Assembly (NCBI RefSeq): GCF_002920915.1
Contig: NZ_PQVF01000020.1
Span: 268 to 60,940, forward strand
Direction: 5' to 3'
Source: Solitalea longa
GTDB lineage: Bacteria > Bacteroidota > Bacteroidia > Sphingobacteriales > Sphingobacteriaceae
DNA length: 60,673 nucleotides
This document shows positions 36,127-44,136 of this stretch, piece after piece. The notes below the pieces were generated by a model. The model did no database searches, was not told the origin of the DNA, and was given only the letters and a program-made list of their open reading frames with translations. The first letter of the stretch is position 1. Each line of letters opens with the position of its first letter. The position numbers and the translations under genes are program-made.

Positions 36127-36873
36127 ATGAAAATTCTCAAATTATTTCTTACATTACTATTTTGCCTAATTAGTTTTCTTTCATATGGACAATACTTAAA
36201 CTTTGACCAATTAATTTCTTTGCAAAGTAAAAGTTTAGATAATATTAATGACTATTTGAACAGTAAAGGATGGCAGTTTAGTCATTCATCAGAAAAAGAT
36301 AATGATGGATATTCTACCGCTTATTGGGCATATGGTAAATCTGACTTTGATGAAGGAAAGGCCTTAGCATGGTTCGAATTGCATTACAAGGAAAGCTACG
36401 AGAATCGAATTTCTTATCAAGTATTCAACAAGAATCAATATTCAATTATAAAGTCTAGGGTGTTGGCATTAGGAATGAAACAACTAAAATCTTGGATTAA
36501 TGATAATTCTATAAATGCAGTTTACGCGGGAAAAAACTATGTAGCTTATATATCTCAAAGTTCAGAAGAATATAAGTCGCTTACTACATATGTTTTTAGA
36601 ATCTTTAATAAGGTTGATTTTTTTGATGATTATATTTCTAGCTCAAACTCGAATGATGAAGAATCTAGTAGTTTCCTTTATTCAACGAAAATAATGAATG
36701 CAGTAGGTGGTGTTATTTTATGGAATTCACCTGAATCGGCAACTTCAACAAAAGTTTATGATATACCCAAATCATCAATAATTCATATAATTGAAAGAGG
36801 ATCAGTTTATTACAAAGTTTTGGTGGATGGGTATTATGGCTATGTTTATTCTAAATACCTAGAAGATGAATAA
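36127..36873 (+). CDS. Exported protein with C-terminal bacterial SH3 domain
   Basis: 248 residues. A signal peptide (MKILKLFLTLLFCLISFLSYG) is followed by a ~150-residue domain of unknown family and a C-terminal SH3_3-like module (~190-245, GGVILWNSPESATSTKVYDI ... YYKVLVDGYYGYVYSKYL). SH3b modules bind peptidoglycan or peptides in the periplasm. There is a 74-bp gap after the PLD nuclease, so it may be an independent unit. A bidirectional terminator follows. Confidence 0.75.
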   Translation: MKILKLFLTLLFCLISFLSYGQYLNFDQLISLQSKSLDNINDYLNSKGWQFSHSSEKDNDGYSTAYWAYGKSDFDEGKALAWFELHYKESYENRISYQVFNKNQYSIIKSRVLALGMKQLKSWINDNSINAVYAGKNYVAYISQSSEEYKSLTTYVFRIFNKVDFFDDYISSSNSNDEESSSFLYSTKIMNAVGGVILWNSPESATSTKVYDIPKSSIIHIIERGSVYYKVLVDGYYGYVYSKYLEDE

Positions 36874-36954
36874 GAAATCCTTGGATTCTATAAATCAATA
36901 GAGGTATTTTAAATATTATCTTCTGGAATGATAAAAAAATATAATTATCAAAGC

Positions 36955-36980
36955 AATGGGCCGCTATAAGACGGCCCATT
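36955..36980. terminator. Bidirectional terminator between the SH3 gene and the broken thermonuclease gene
   Basis: Perfect stem AATGGGCCG / CGGCCCATT with flanking A/T-rich sequence on both sides. It fits termination of the plus-strand SH3 gene and of the minus-strand thermonuclease gene, whose original stop is at 36986-36988. Confidence 0.75.
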
Positions 36981-37120
36981 TACATTTATTTAATGTATTT
37001 CTCTAATTTCCTCCAATCCCAATGTACCCTTCCCCGAACTTGGGCCAATTAAAAGTAGAATTCTCCCCGCAGCGATAGCGAGGGGATTTACCGAAAAGGA
37101 ATTAACTTTGAATTGGCAAA

Positions 37121-37387
37121 ATGAAAAAGACCAGATTTACCGAAACACAGATTGTAAAAGCAATCAAAGAGCATGAAAACGGCAGAACAACTCAAGATAT
37201 CTGTCGGGAATTGGGCATCAGTACCGCTGCATTTTATAAATGGAAGCAACGTTACGGAGGCTTAGAGGCCAGCGAACTGAAACGCCTGAAGGAGTTGGAG
37301 GATGAGAACAGTCGCCTTAAGCGCATGTTTGCCGAACTCAGTTTAACCCACGAGGCATTAAAAGATGCGATCGCAAAAAAGCTTTAA
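37121..37387 (+). CDS. IS3-family transposase OrfA
   Basis: 88 residues. An N-terminal HTH ([20 protein letters not shown] ... [20 protein letters not shown]) is followed by a leucine-zipper-like helix ([18 protein letters not shown]). The 3' end contains the A AAA AAG slippery heptamer (37375-37381). A -1 shift there joins OrfA to OrfB through [10 protein letters not shown], giving the full OrfAB transposase. Confidence 0.95.
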   Translation: MKKTRFTETQIVKAIKEHENGRTTQDICRELGISTAAFYKWKQRYGGLEASELKRLKELEDENSRLKRMFAELSLTHEALKDAIAKKL

Positions 37388-37407
37388 CGCCTGACCAGAA
37401 AAAAGCA

Positions 37408-38205
37408 ATGACGGCCCACATGATTGCTGCCCATGGCATCAGCGAGCGTCAGGCGTGTAAAACCATGCGCATTCCACGAACCACGTTTCAATATCGGCCC
37501 AGGCCCAAGAATGACGATGCAATCATTGATCAGTTAGGGCAGCTGGTAGAAAAGCATGCTGCCATTGGTTTCTGGCAAAGTTACAGTCGCATTAGGCGTA
37601 AAGGGTTTAAATGGAATCATAAACGGGTTTACAGGGTGTACACCACACTGAAATTAAACATTCGCAGGCGGGCCAAAAAGCGCTTGCCTGCAAGAATCAA
37701 GCAAGCTCTATTTCAACCAGAAACCATTAATCAGGTCTGGTCGGTGGATTTCATGAGCGATAGTTTGTGGGACGGTCGTAAGTTCAGACTGTTGAATGTC
37801 ATCGATGATTACAACCGTCAGGTGCTGGCCATCGAGACCGACACTTCGTTGCCGGCAGCCAGATTAATCAGGGTGTTGGATCAATTAAAAGAAGCCAGAG
37901 GATTGCCAGCAATGATTCGAATGGACAACGGACCGGAGTTCATCTCTAAGAAACTGGACGATTGGAGTAAGGATAATAAAGTAACGCTCGTCTTCATTCA
38001 GCCGGGCAAACCCACCCAGAACGCATTCATTGAACGATGCAACGGGAGCATTCGACGGGAACTACTAAATGCCTATGTCTTTAAAACCTTGAAAGAGGTT
38101 CGAGATAAGGCAGAAGAATGGATGGCTGATTACAATTACAATCGGCCTCATCAGTCTTTAAACTTTAAAACTCCAATGGATTTATTGGAGGAATTAATGA
38201 ATTGA
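37408..38205 (+). CDS. IS3-family transposase OrfB (DDE integrase)
   Basis: 265 residues, in the -1 frame relative to OrfA. An HTH_21 region is followed by an rve catalytic core with Asp114 (VDFM), Asp173 (MDNGPE) and Glu209 (IERCNGS), spaced 35 residues between the last two as expected for IS3 (DD35E). The C-terminus YNYNRPHQSLNFKTP is typical. All catalytic residues are present and the frame is intact, so the IS may be active. Confidence 0.95.
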   Translation: MTAHMIAAHGISERQACKTMRIPRTTFQYRPRPKNDDAIIDQLGQLVEKHAAIGFWQSYSRIRRKGFKWNHKRVYRVYTTLKLNIRRRAKKRLPARIKQALFQPETINQVWSVDFMSDSLWDGRKFRLLNVIDDYNRQVLAIETDTSLPAARLIRVLDQLKEARGLPAMIRMDNGPEFISKKLDDWSKDNKVTLVFIQPGKPTQNAFIERCNGSIRRELLNAYVFKTLKEVRDKAEEWMADYNYNRPHQSLNFKTPMDLLEELMN

Positions 38206-38825
38206 AATTCTACTTTTGAGTGGCCCAAAAAATGGGGAAGCTTACACCAAGGCGCAACGGCATTTGGATCAATCCATAGTCCGGCCTTTTTATTCCTGGT
38301 TGTTTTCTCCAATTCATCCCAGGCAGGATTTTGATCGTATTTCGTATAATGCCAGGCTAAGCCGGCAGCCAAAATTTTCTCATTTAATATTTCTGAGTCA
38401 TTAAAATAAACAATTCCAACACTCCGGCCATATCTGTCTATATCTGTAATTTTCACTTTAATGGTTTTACCAAATACCAAATTACTGGTAAATTGCTTTG
38501 CAGCCATACCAAACGGTTGTTTTTTCTCAGGACAATCAATTCCATGCAACCGTATTTTTATTTGCTGATTATCTTCAGTTAGTATGGTAATGGTATATCC
38601 ATCAGCAATTGAAATAACCTTGCCTTCCACAGTTGAAATAAGGTGGCTATTTATAAAAAGAAGAAAAGTTAAAATAAGGGTCATAAATTATCACCTATAA
38701 TGTCAAATTCAATAGTTATATATCCACACTAAAAGTCATGGTAAAATGTAATTTTTTAATTGATTAAAATCATTTAGAGTAAATGTCCTTTAATATAGCT
38801 TGCTGCACAAAATATAATTAGTATA

Positions 38826-39656
38826 ATGAAGAATATCAACATATATCAAAGAGTCGTACTCATTCTAACACTAATAGGTGTTTTAATCATGTTATTCTTT
38901 TTCACTCCTTTAAACTACCATCATACCATAATTTATCGTTCATTCTTTTTTCAGGGAGACTCAATTATTCCAATGGAAATGGTAAAGATAAATAGCCTAC
39001 AGCTGTTTATTCAAACCCTCATTTTTCTATTAATAATGGGCTTATTATTTTTTGTTTTTAATAAAGTTCCAGGATTAAATATTAAAGAGTCTGAGAAAAA
39101 AAAGCTTTTGAAACGTGAAATAAAATACTTTCTAATTCTATTGGTATTCCTTCTGTGTTATTTCCTTTTCCAATTATGTTCTAATTTTTATTATAACAAT
39201 CAATTTGAGTCCATTCAAGCATATGCACGTTCATTGGGCAGAGAAAACAAAAGAATAAATGACTCAATAAATGAATTAAGAACTATAGAATTTAATAAAA
39301 GGATAAATGAAGAACCAAGTAAAGAATTAATAGCATTTATGAAAAAAAGATCAAGGGCTAGGAAAGAAAAGTTATCAAGAGAGTCTGAAAATGAGTACAA
39401 GGCACCACAATCTTTTTCATTTTCATTTGAGGGTGATGAACCGGTTAAATATAAACCGAATAAAGCAGAATTAACCATTAGTAAAAATGAGGCAATTATT
39501 AAATCGAAAATCCAAGATGCGAATATCATTCATGCAAAAAAGAAATTCATTTCTGATTTTAAATACGTTTTACTGATGTATTTGTCAATCCTAGTTTTTC
39601 CGGTTCGTTATCTATATTATTGCTTTAAATCCTTTTACCAATATTTATACAATTAA
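38826..39656 (+). CDS. Uncharacterised four-span membrane protein
   Basis: 276 residues. Membrane spans are near residues 10-28 (VVLILTLIGVLIMLFFF), 56-76, 99-120 (YFLILLVFLLCYFLFQL) and at the C-terminus (~245-268, YVLLMYLSILVFPVRYLYY). A charged 120-residue middle loop (many Lys, Arg and Glu) lies between spans 3 and 4. No family recognised. It is isolated between the thermonuclease gene and a terminator, and very AT-rich. Confidence 0.65.
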   Translation: MKNINIYQRVVLILTLIGVLIMLFFFTPLNYHHTIIYRSFFFQGDSIIPMEMVKINSLQLFIQTLIFLLIMGLLFFVFNKVPGLNIKESEKKKLLKREIKYFLILLVFLLCYFLFQLCSNFYYNNQFESIQAYARSLGRENKRINDSINELRTIEFNKRINEEPSKELIAFMKKRSRARKEKLSRESENEYKAPQSFSFSFEGDEPVKYKPNKAELTISKNEAIIKSKIQDANIIHAKKKFISDFKYVLLMYLSILVFPVRYLYYCFKSFYQYLYN

Positions 39657-39762
39657 CTACCCGTTAATTTTGTCAAATATTTGTAGATAGATTCCTATAA
39701 TTTATTGATTTTATTATATTAGAAATGAGTCGCTTCCCAATCGTAACTCATAGGTAGATGTG

Positions 39763-39798
39763 AACCTGCTCATTAAGTTGAGCAGGTTGTTTTATTTT
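39763..39798 (+). terminator. Rho-independent terminator upstream of the ATPase-TPR gene
   Basis: Stem AACCTGCTCA / TGAGCAGGTT with a 6-base loop, followed by GTTTTATTTT. It insulates the operator array at 39858 from upstream transcription. Confidence 0.85.
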
Positions 39799-39857
39799 AA
39801 ATTCCGGAGTCAATACTTCCCTACCCAGTGACATCGATCAAAGGCCAAATACAATTG

Positions 39858-39927
39858 ACGAAAAAAAAATCGTTAGATATTTTGACGATTAAATAATCGT
39901 TATTAAATTTGACGAAGTTTTTATCGT
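39858..39927 (+). promoter_or_regulatory. Promoter with three exactly 27-bp-spaced operators
   Basis: The dyad ACGA-N8-TCGT occurs at 39858-39873, 39885-39900 and 39912-39927, so the starts are 27 bp apart each time. A good Bacteroidota promoter overlaps the array: TTTG at 39881-39884 and TAAATTTG at 39904-39911, with a 19-bp spacer. The second operator lies between the two promoter elements and the third covers the expected start point. The ATG follows 6 bases after the last operator. Confidence 0.8.
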
Positions 39928-39933
39928 TATAAT

Positions 39934-42672
39934 ATGAGTAACCAAGATGTATTATTAAGAAACAACACGGGAAACAAATCAAAAGCTGCAATGGTAGACG
40001 GGTTTGTAGTTCGTATAAATGAATTTGATGATATCAAAAAAACGTTGCTGAATACGTCTAAAGATGGAGAATCTTTGAATACTATCATTATAGGACAGCG
40101 AGGAGCTGGAAAAACAACCTTGATGCATCGATTGAATTACGCAATATTAGATGAAAAACCATTATCTGATAATTACATACCCATAATGTTCTCAGAGGAG
40201 CAATATAACCTTTCTGACCTAACAAACTTATGGGAAGCTATTGCTATTGGTATTGAGGATAATTTTTACAAAGAAAAGCTATCCAATTCGATAGATAACA
40301 TTATCGAAACAGAAGAAAACTATGAGCAGTTATCATTTGATCTGTTACAGAATTTTTTACAATCAATAAATAAAACCGCCATTCTATTTATTGAGAATAT
40401 TAACTTTTTCCTAAAGAAGCTTAATGAAAATGAGAAAAAAAAGCTTAAGTCAATTCTAACCTCTAAATCTCCCTTTATATTAATTGGCTCTTCAACTTCA
40501 TATAATGATGGTAGTATTGATTTTGCCGATCCATTTTACAAGTTTTTCAATATAATTCAATTGGATGGCTTAACACAAAAGGATTGCGAAAAACTTCTCA
40601 TTAATATAGGGCAACAATACGGCGAAGAAGATCAGATTAGGGAAATTATTGCCAGTTACCCTGGTAGAGTTGAAGCACTTAGAAGACTCACCGGAGGTGT
40701 ACCAAGAACCATATCATATCTGTTCCAAATTTTCTTAGATAATGAAAATGGCAAGGCTATCAAAGACCTCTATCTTTTGATAGATACGTTAACATTATTG
40801 TATAAATCAGAATTGGATCAGTTATCAACTCAACAACAGAAAGTAATAGATGCAATAGCTAGAAAATGGGATGCCATTTCTGTTAAAGAGATTGCAAAGC
40901 GTACCAGGTTGGAAAGTAAAAATATATCATCAATCTTATCTTATCTAGAAAAAAATCAGTTGATTGATAAAGTTCCAACTTCAACAAAAAACCATTTGTA
41001 CCTAATAAAGGAACGCTTTATGAATATTTGGTATTTAATGAGGTTCGGCAGAAAGCATGACAAGGAAAATGTGAAATGGCTAGTTCGTTTTTTTGATGCA
41101 TGGTGCGATGAAAGTGAATTAACTAAAAGACTTAAAAATCATATCATAAATCTTAAAAACGGCAAATATGATGCGAATGCTGCAATCGATATGGGCAACA
41201 CCTTTCTGTCTTGTGAAAATATTCCAGACAATTTGAAAGAAGAGTTGATTAGTGCTACTAATTCCGTCCTCCCAGATAGATTGCTGAAAAGATCTAAAAC
41301 AACTGAAAAAGATGTTCTAGAAGATATCAAAAAAATGGTAAAGGAGGCACGTTTTGAAGAAGCTGTTCTTCGTCTTAAGGATGTTGAAAATAAAGATATT
41401 GCCTATTTCCTACTAGCAACGTCTATATTCCTAATGCAAGGGGATCATCAAAAGGCGTTGGAGGCTGCAAAGTCAGCATGGGCATTAGATGATCAAAATT
41501 CTATGATCTCGATCACTTTAGGTATAATTTATGAACTTCATCTAAATGACCCTGATACAGCTATGGGTTATTATGAAAAGTCTCTAACTCTTCCTCATCC
41601 CCATCCTTATGCAGCGAATCGACTTGGTAGCATTTATAAAGAGAAAAAAGACATTGAATCAGCCATAAAATATCATGAACTAGCTGTATCAAAAAACATT
41701 AAAAAGTCTCTCCTTTCTTTAGGCAATATCTACCTAGAAAAGGAAGATTTTGAAAAAGCAGAGAAGTACTTTAAGGATGCTGTTAATGCTAAATTAAACG
41801 GATCGAATACAGCGTTGGCTAAATTATTTACTAAAAAGAAGGATAAAAAGGCTACTGAAAACGCTCTGTTGGATGCAGTTAAAGAGAAGGAGGAGAACAG
41901 TAATATAAATCTGGGTAGATTTTATCTAGTTCAAAAAAAACCCATTTATAAAAAGGCAGAGGAGCAATTTTTATTGGCAATTGAAAAAGGAGAAATTGAT
42001 GGTTATAATCAACTGGCAAGGTTGTTTATGAAACAAAAACAAACTGATAAAGCCATTGCTACATTTGAACAAGGGCTCTCCAATAATGATTCAGAGTCAG
42101 CTCATCAACTTGGCCATATCTATAATAAGCGTGCCGAGTTTAAGAAGTCAGATGAAATGTTTGCTAAGGCTTTAGAGTTAGGTGATAATTCTGTAGTTGG
42201 ATGTTGGGTGGAGTGTATTTATAATTCAAAAAGAAATGATAAAATGCTATTTGCCCTAGAGTTGCTTGAAAAACATAAGCCAATTAGTAATAACATTCGC
42301 TTCAACTTGCATTATGCTAAAATACTTTTGTGGAATAATAAATTGATAGATTCTGTTAGTGTTATCAAAAAACAAATCAATTATATAAGTGAAATATACA
42401 GTGATGAAGAAGAAAATAAATTCTCTCATAAAGTACTATCAGAATTAGTTGATTTTTTTCTCTTACTCATTGCTAAAAAGGAATACGACCTTACTTTAGA
42501 CCTATTCAGTGATACAAATGATTTGGATCTTAAGACAATGCTTAAGCCAATATATTATTTGCTCATGAACGAGCTTAAAGAACATTATCCAATGGAATAT
42601 CTTAAAGCCGGTAAAGAGTTAACCGAAACTATTAACGATTTAAAAAAGGAGGTGGAGTATTTAAGAAATTAA
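39934..42672 (+). CDS. STAND/AAA-like ATPase with winged helix and TPR array
   Basis: 912 residues. The P-loop is GQRGAGKTT (Gly54-Thr62) and a Walker-B-like strand AILFIENINFF lies near 150. A sensor strand FILIGSSTSY, a helical lid with GGVPRTISYLF, and a winged helix (~295-360, ISVKEIAKRTRLESKNISSI) follow. From ~470 there are at least ten TPR/Sel1-type helical pairs (YFLLATSIFLMQGDHQKALE, AANRLGSIYKEKKDIESAIK). This P-loop/winged-helix/TPR order is that of STAND-type sensors, in which the repeats detect a ligand. An antiphage role is inferred from the neighbours. The Walker B acid pair reads EN rather than DD/DE. Confidence 0.75.
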   Translation: MSNQDVLLRNNTGNKSKAAMVDGFVVRINEFDDIKKTLLNTSKDGESLNTIIIGQRGAGKTTLMHRLNYAILDEKPLSDNYIPIMFSEEQYNLSDLTNLWEAIAIGIEDNFYKEKLSNSIDNIIETEENYEQLSFDLLQNFLQSINKTAILFIENINFFLKKLNENEKKKLKSILTSKSPFILIGSSTSYNDGSIDFADPFYKFFNIIQLDGLTQKDCEKLLINIGQQYGEEDQIREIIASYPGRVEALRRLTGGVPRTISYLFQIFLDNENGKAIKDLYLLIDTLTLLYKSELDQLSTQQQKVIDAIARKWDAISVKEIAKRTRLESKNISSILSYLEKNQLIDKVPTSTKNHLYLIKERFMNIWYLMRFGRKHDKENVKWLVRFFDAWCDESELTKRLKNHIINLKNGKYDANAAIDMGNTFLSCENIPDNLKEELISATNSVLPDRLLKRSKTTEKDVLEDIKKMVKEARFEEAVLRLKDVENKDIAYFLLATSIFLMQGDHQKALEAAKSAWALDDQNSMISITLGIIYELHLNDPDTAMGYYEKSLTLPHPHPYAANRLGSIYKEKKDIESAIKYHELAVSKNIKKSLLSLGNIYLEKEDFEKAEKYFKDAVNAKLNGSNTALAKLFTKKKDKKATENALLDAVKEKEENSNINLGRFYLVQKKPIYKKAEEQFLLAIEKGEIDGYNQLARLFMKQKQTDKAIATFEQGLSNNDSESAHQLGHIYNKRAEFKKSDEMFAKALELGDNSVVGCWVECIYNSKRNDKMLFALELLEKHKPISNNIRFNLHYAKILLWNNKLIDSVSVIKKQINYISEIYSDEEENKFSHKVLSELVDFFLLLIAKKEYDLTLDLFSDTNDLDLKTMLKPIYYLLMNELKEHYPMEYLKAGKELTETINDLKKEVEYLRN

Positions 42673-42969
42673 TTAAGCGAAAATCAATCATCTTCAGTTA
42701 CACTGTAAGCATACTTTAAGAAGTGCGAAATCTGAAGTTATGCTGAGTGTTTCTGTGAAGTCCACAGTTGGAAACGGAATAAATGATATTATCATTACAA
42801 CAGCACAAAAATAAATAAACAAACCATTTGTGCAAGTATAATTGTCATTTTCTTTCTTCAACTGTGGTCAATTAAGGTCCAGCGATTAATATTTCCGCTG
42901 GAAGAGGAATCCCTCATGCATTGTGGTAGGGGGTATTAAATCAAATAATAATAAAAACAAGAAAAGAAA
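42673..42969. promoter_or_regulatory. Spacer before the MBL/E1 operon, with dyads
   Basis: 297 bp without a credible gene. It contains the palindrome AATGATATTATCATT (~42782-42796) and a hairpin CCAGCG / CGCTGG (~42878-42900). The promoter of the three-gene operon is expected here, but no clear TAnnTTTG match is found. Confidence 0.4.
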
Positions 42970-44136
42970 ATGGCAAAAAATGCTAGTATTAAGTATTACC
43001 CTGTGGGAAACGGAGATTCATCTTTAATATCACTGGAAGACAACACAACTATTTTGGTTGATTGTAACATAAGGAATTGTGATGACAATGAGACTTATGA
43101 TGTAAAAAAGGATTTACTGCGAAGCGTGCAGTATACAAACGGAATTCCTTACGTTGATGTATTTATCTTAACTCATGGGGATCAAGATCACTGTAGAGGA
43201 TTTAAAAATCATTTCTATCAGGGAGCGCCCGAAAAATATTCTGAATCTGACAAAAAAGAAGGGTTTATCCGGGTTGACACCATGTGGTTCTCCCCTATGA
43301 TTGCAGAAGAACACTCAAACGAAGACGAAGATGCTTATCAGCAAGAGGCAGAACGTCGCCTTACTCTTCACCGCAAAAATGACCCAAAGAAAAACAATCC
43401 TGGGAATAGGATAAAAATTATTGGCTATGATGGAAAAGCCAACTATAAAGACCTGGATCATTTGAGAGCTAAGCCCGGAGATATTGTTACTCGTTTTAAC
43501 GATAGAGATCAAGAGCTGTTTTCTATCTTTATTCATGCGCCATTTAAAGAACACCTTGAAGCACTTGGGGATGATAAAAAGAATTCCACCAGTATCGTGT
43601 TTCAAGCCAGATTCAAAAATGCATCTTATCAACAGGACTTCTCTGCTTTGGCAATGTTTGGAGGTGATTCTGACCACACCTCTTGGTGTATTATTTTAGA
43701 AAAAACCAAGAAGTACAAGAATGAGCATGCTTTGAAATGGGATCTGTTTCTCTCCCCTCACCATTGCTCTTGGTCGTTTTTTAATGACAGACCTCAAGAG
43801 GAAAATCCGACCCCTAAGAAGACTTCATTAGAGGTGTTGGACTATAAAAGGAACAATGCTAAGGTTATTGCATCTAGTAAGAAGATTTTAAATGATGATG
43901 ATAACCCACCGCATTATGAGGCTAAACGTGAATACGTTAAAAAAGTAACTGAAGGAAATTTTCTTAATACAACTACTTATAATGTAATAAGTAAAATTCC
44001 ACAGCCAATTGTGTTTGAGGTTACATCACAAGGTATTGTAAAACCTAAGCAGACTGAAGGCGCAGCTAAAGTTGCTGGAAGTGCAGGCTTAGGTATTGTA
44101 AACACACCTTCAAAATATGGAAATGGAAAAGTTTAG
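42970..44136 (+). CDS. MBL-fold (ComEC-like) metallohydrolase of the E1/E2/JAB operon
   Basis: 388 residues. The metal site opens with His69-x-Asp71-x-Asp73-His74 (LTHGDQDHCRGF), the HxDxDH form found in ComEC-like MBL proteins. Other expected ligands follow: SDHTSW after a GGDS turn, and the LSPHHCSWSFF block. N-terminal strands KYYPVGNGDSSLI and TTILVDC are typical of the fold. ComEC-like MBL proteins act on DNA or on other phosphoesters. The C-terminal ~45 residues are flexible and Gly/Lys-rich. The last 20 bases overlap the next gene, indicating coupled translation. Confidence 0.85.
   Translation: MAKNASIKYYPVGNGDSSLISLEDNTTILVDCNIRNCDDNETYDVKKDLLRSVQYTNGIPYVDVFILTHGDQDHCRGFKNHFYQGAPEKYSESDKKEGFIRVDTMWFSPMIAEEHSNEDEDAYQQEAERRLTLHRKNDPKKNNPGNRIKIIGYDGKANYKDLDHLRAKPGDIVTRFNDRDQELFSIFIHAPFKEHLEALGDDKKNSTSIVFQARFKNASYQQDFSALAMFGGDSDHTSWCIILEKTKKYKNEHALKWDLFLSPHHCSWSFFNDRPQEENPTPKKTSLEVLDYKRNNAKVIASSKKILNDDDNPPHYEAKREYVKKVTEGNFLNTTTYNVISKIPQPIVFEVTSQGIVKPKQTEGAAKVAGSAGLGIVNTPSKYGNGKV

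Larger units (their letters stand above)
37023..38246 (+). mobile_element. IS3-family insertion sequence (1,224 bp) with CCAA target duplication
   Basis: Terminal inverted repeats start TGTA at both ends and share CTTCCCC, TTGGGCCA and AAAAGTAGAATT blocks (37023-37062; 38207-38246). The 4-bp direct repeat CCAA flanks it (37019-37022 and 38247-38250). It carries orfA and orfB with an A AAA AAG slippage site, as in the IS3 family; a 4-bp duplication fits the IS407-type subgroup. Confidence 0.88.
36986..38684 (-). pseudogene. Secreted thermonuclease (SNase-type), interrupted by an IS3-family element
   Basis: The 5' part (38684 to 38247) encodes a signal peptide (MTLILTFLLFINSHLI) and an SNase fold: GKVISIADGYTITIL, IRLHGIDCPEKKQPFG, DRYGRSVGIVYF, AGLAWHYTKY. 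The IS at 37023-38246 cuts it after NAVAPW. The intact-looking frame then runs on into IS end sequence, which is not genuine. Removing the IS and one CCAA copy joins it in frame to the tail: NAVAPWDWRKLEKYIK and a stop at 36986. That is the usual end of this family (PW-x-WRK). It was a Ca-dependent extracellular or periplasmic nuclease; the truncated form may still fold. Confidence 0.85.

Noticed and set aside
37041-38227. Shorter IS boundaries at TGGGCCA/TGGCCCA
   Set aside because: These are internal parts of the inverted repeats; no target duplication flanks them, and the thermonuclease frame is not restored. The outer TGTA/TACA ends give CCAA duplications.
38151-38246. C-terminal part of an apparently intact thermonuclease frame
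   Set aside because: This stretch is the IS right end and OrfB antisense, not the native C-terminus.
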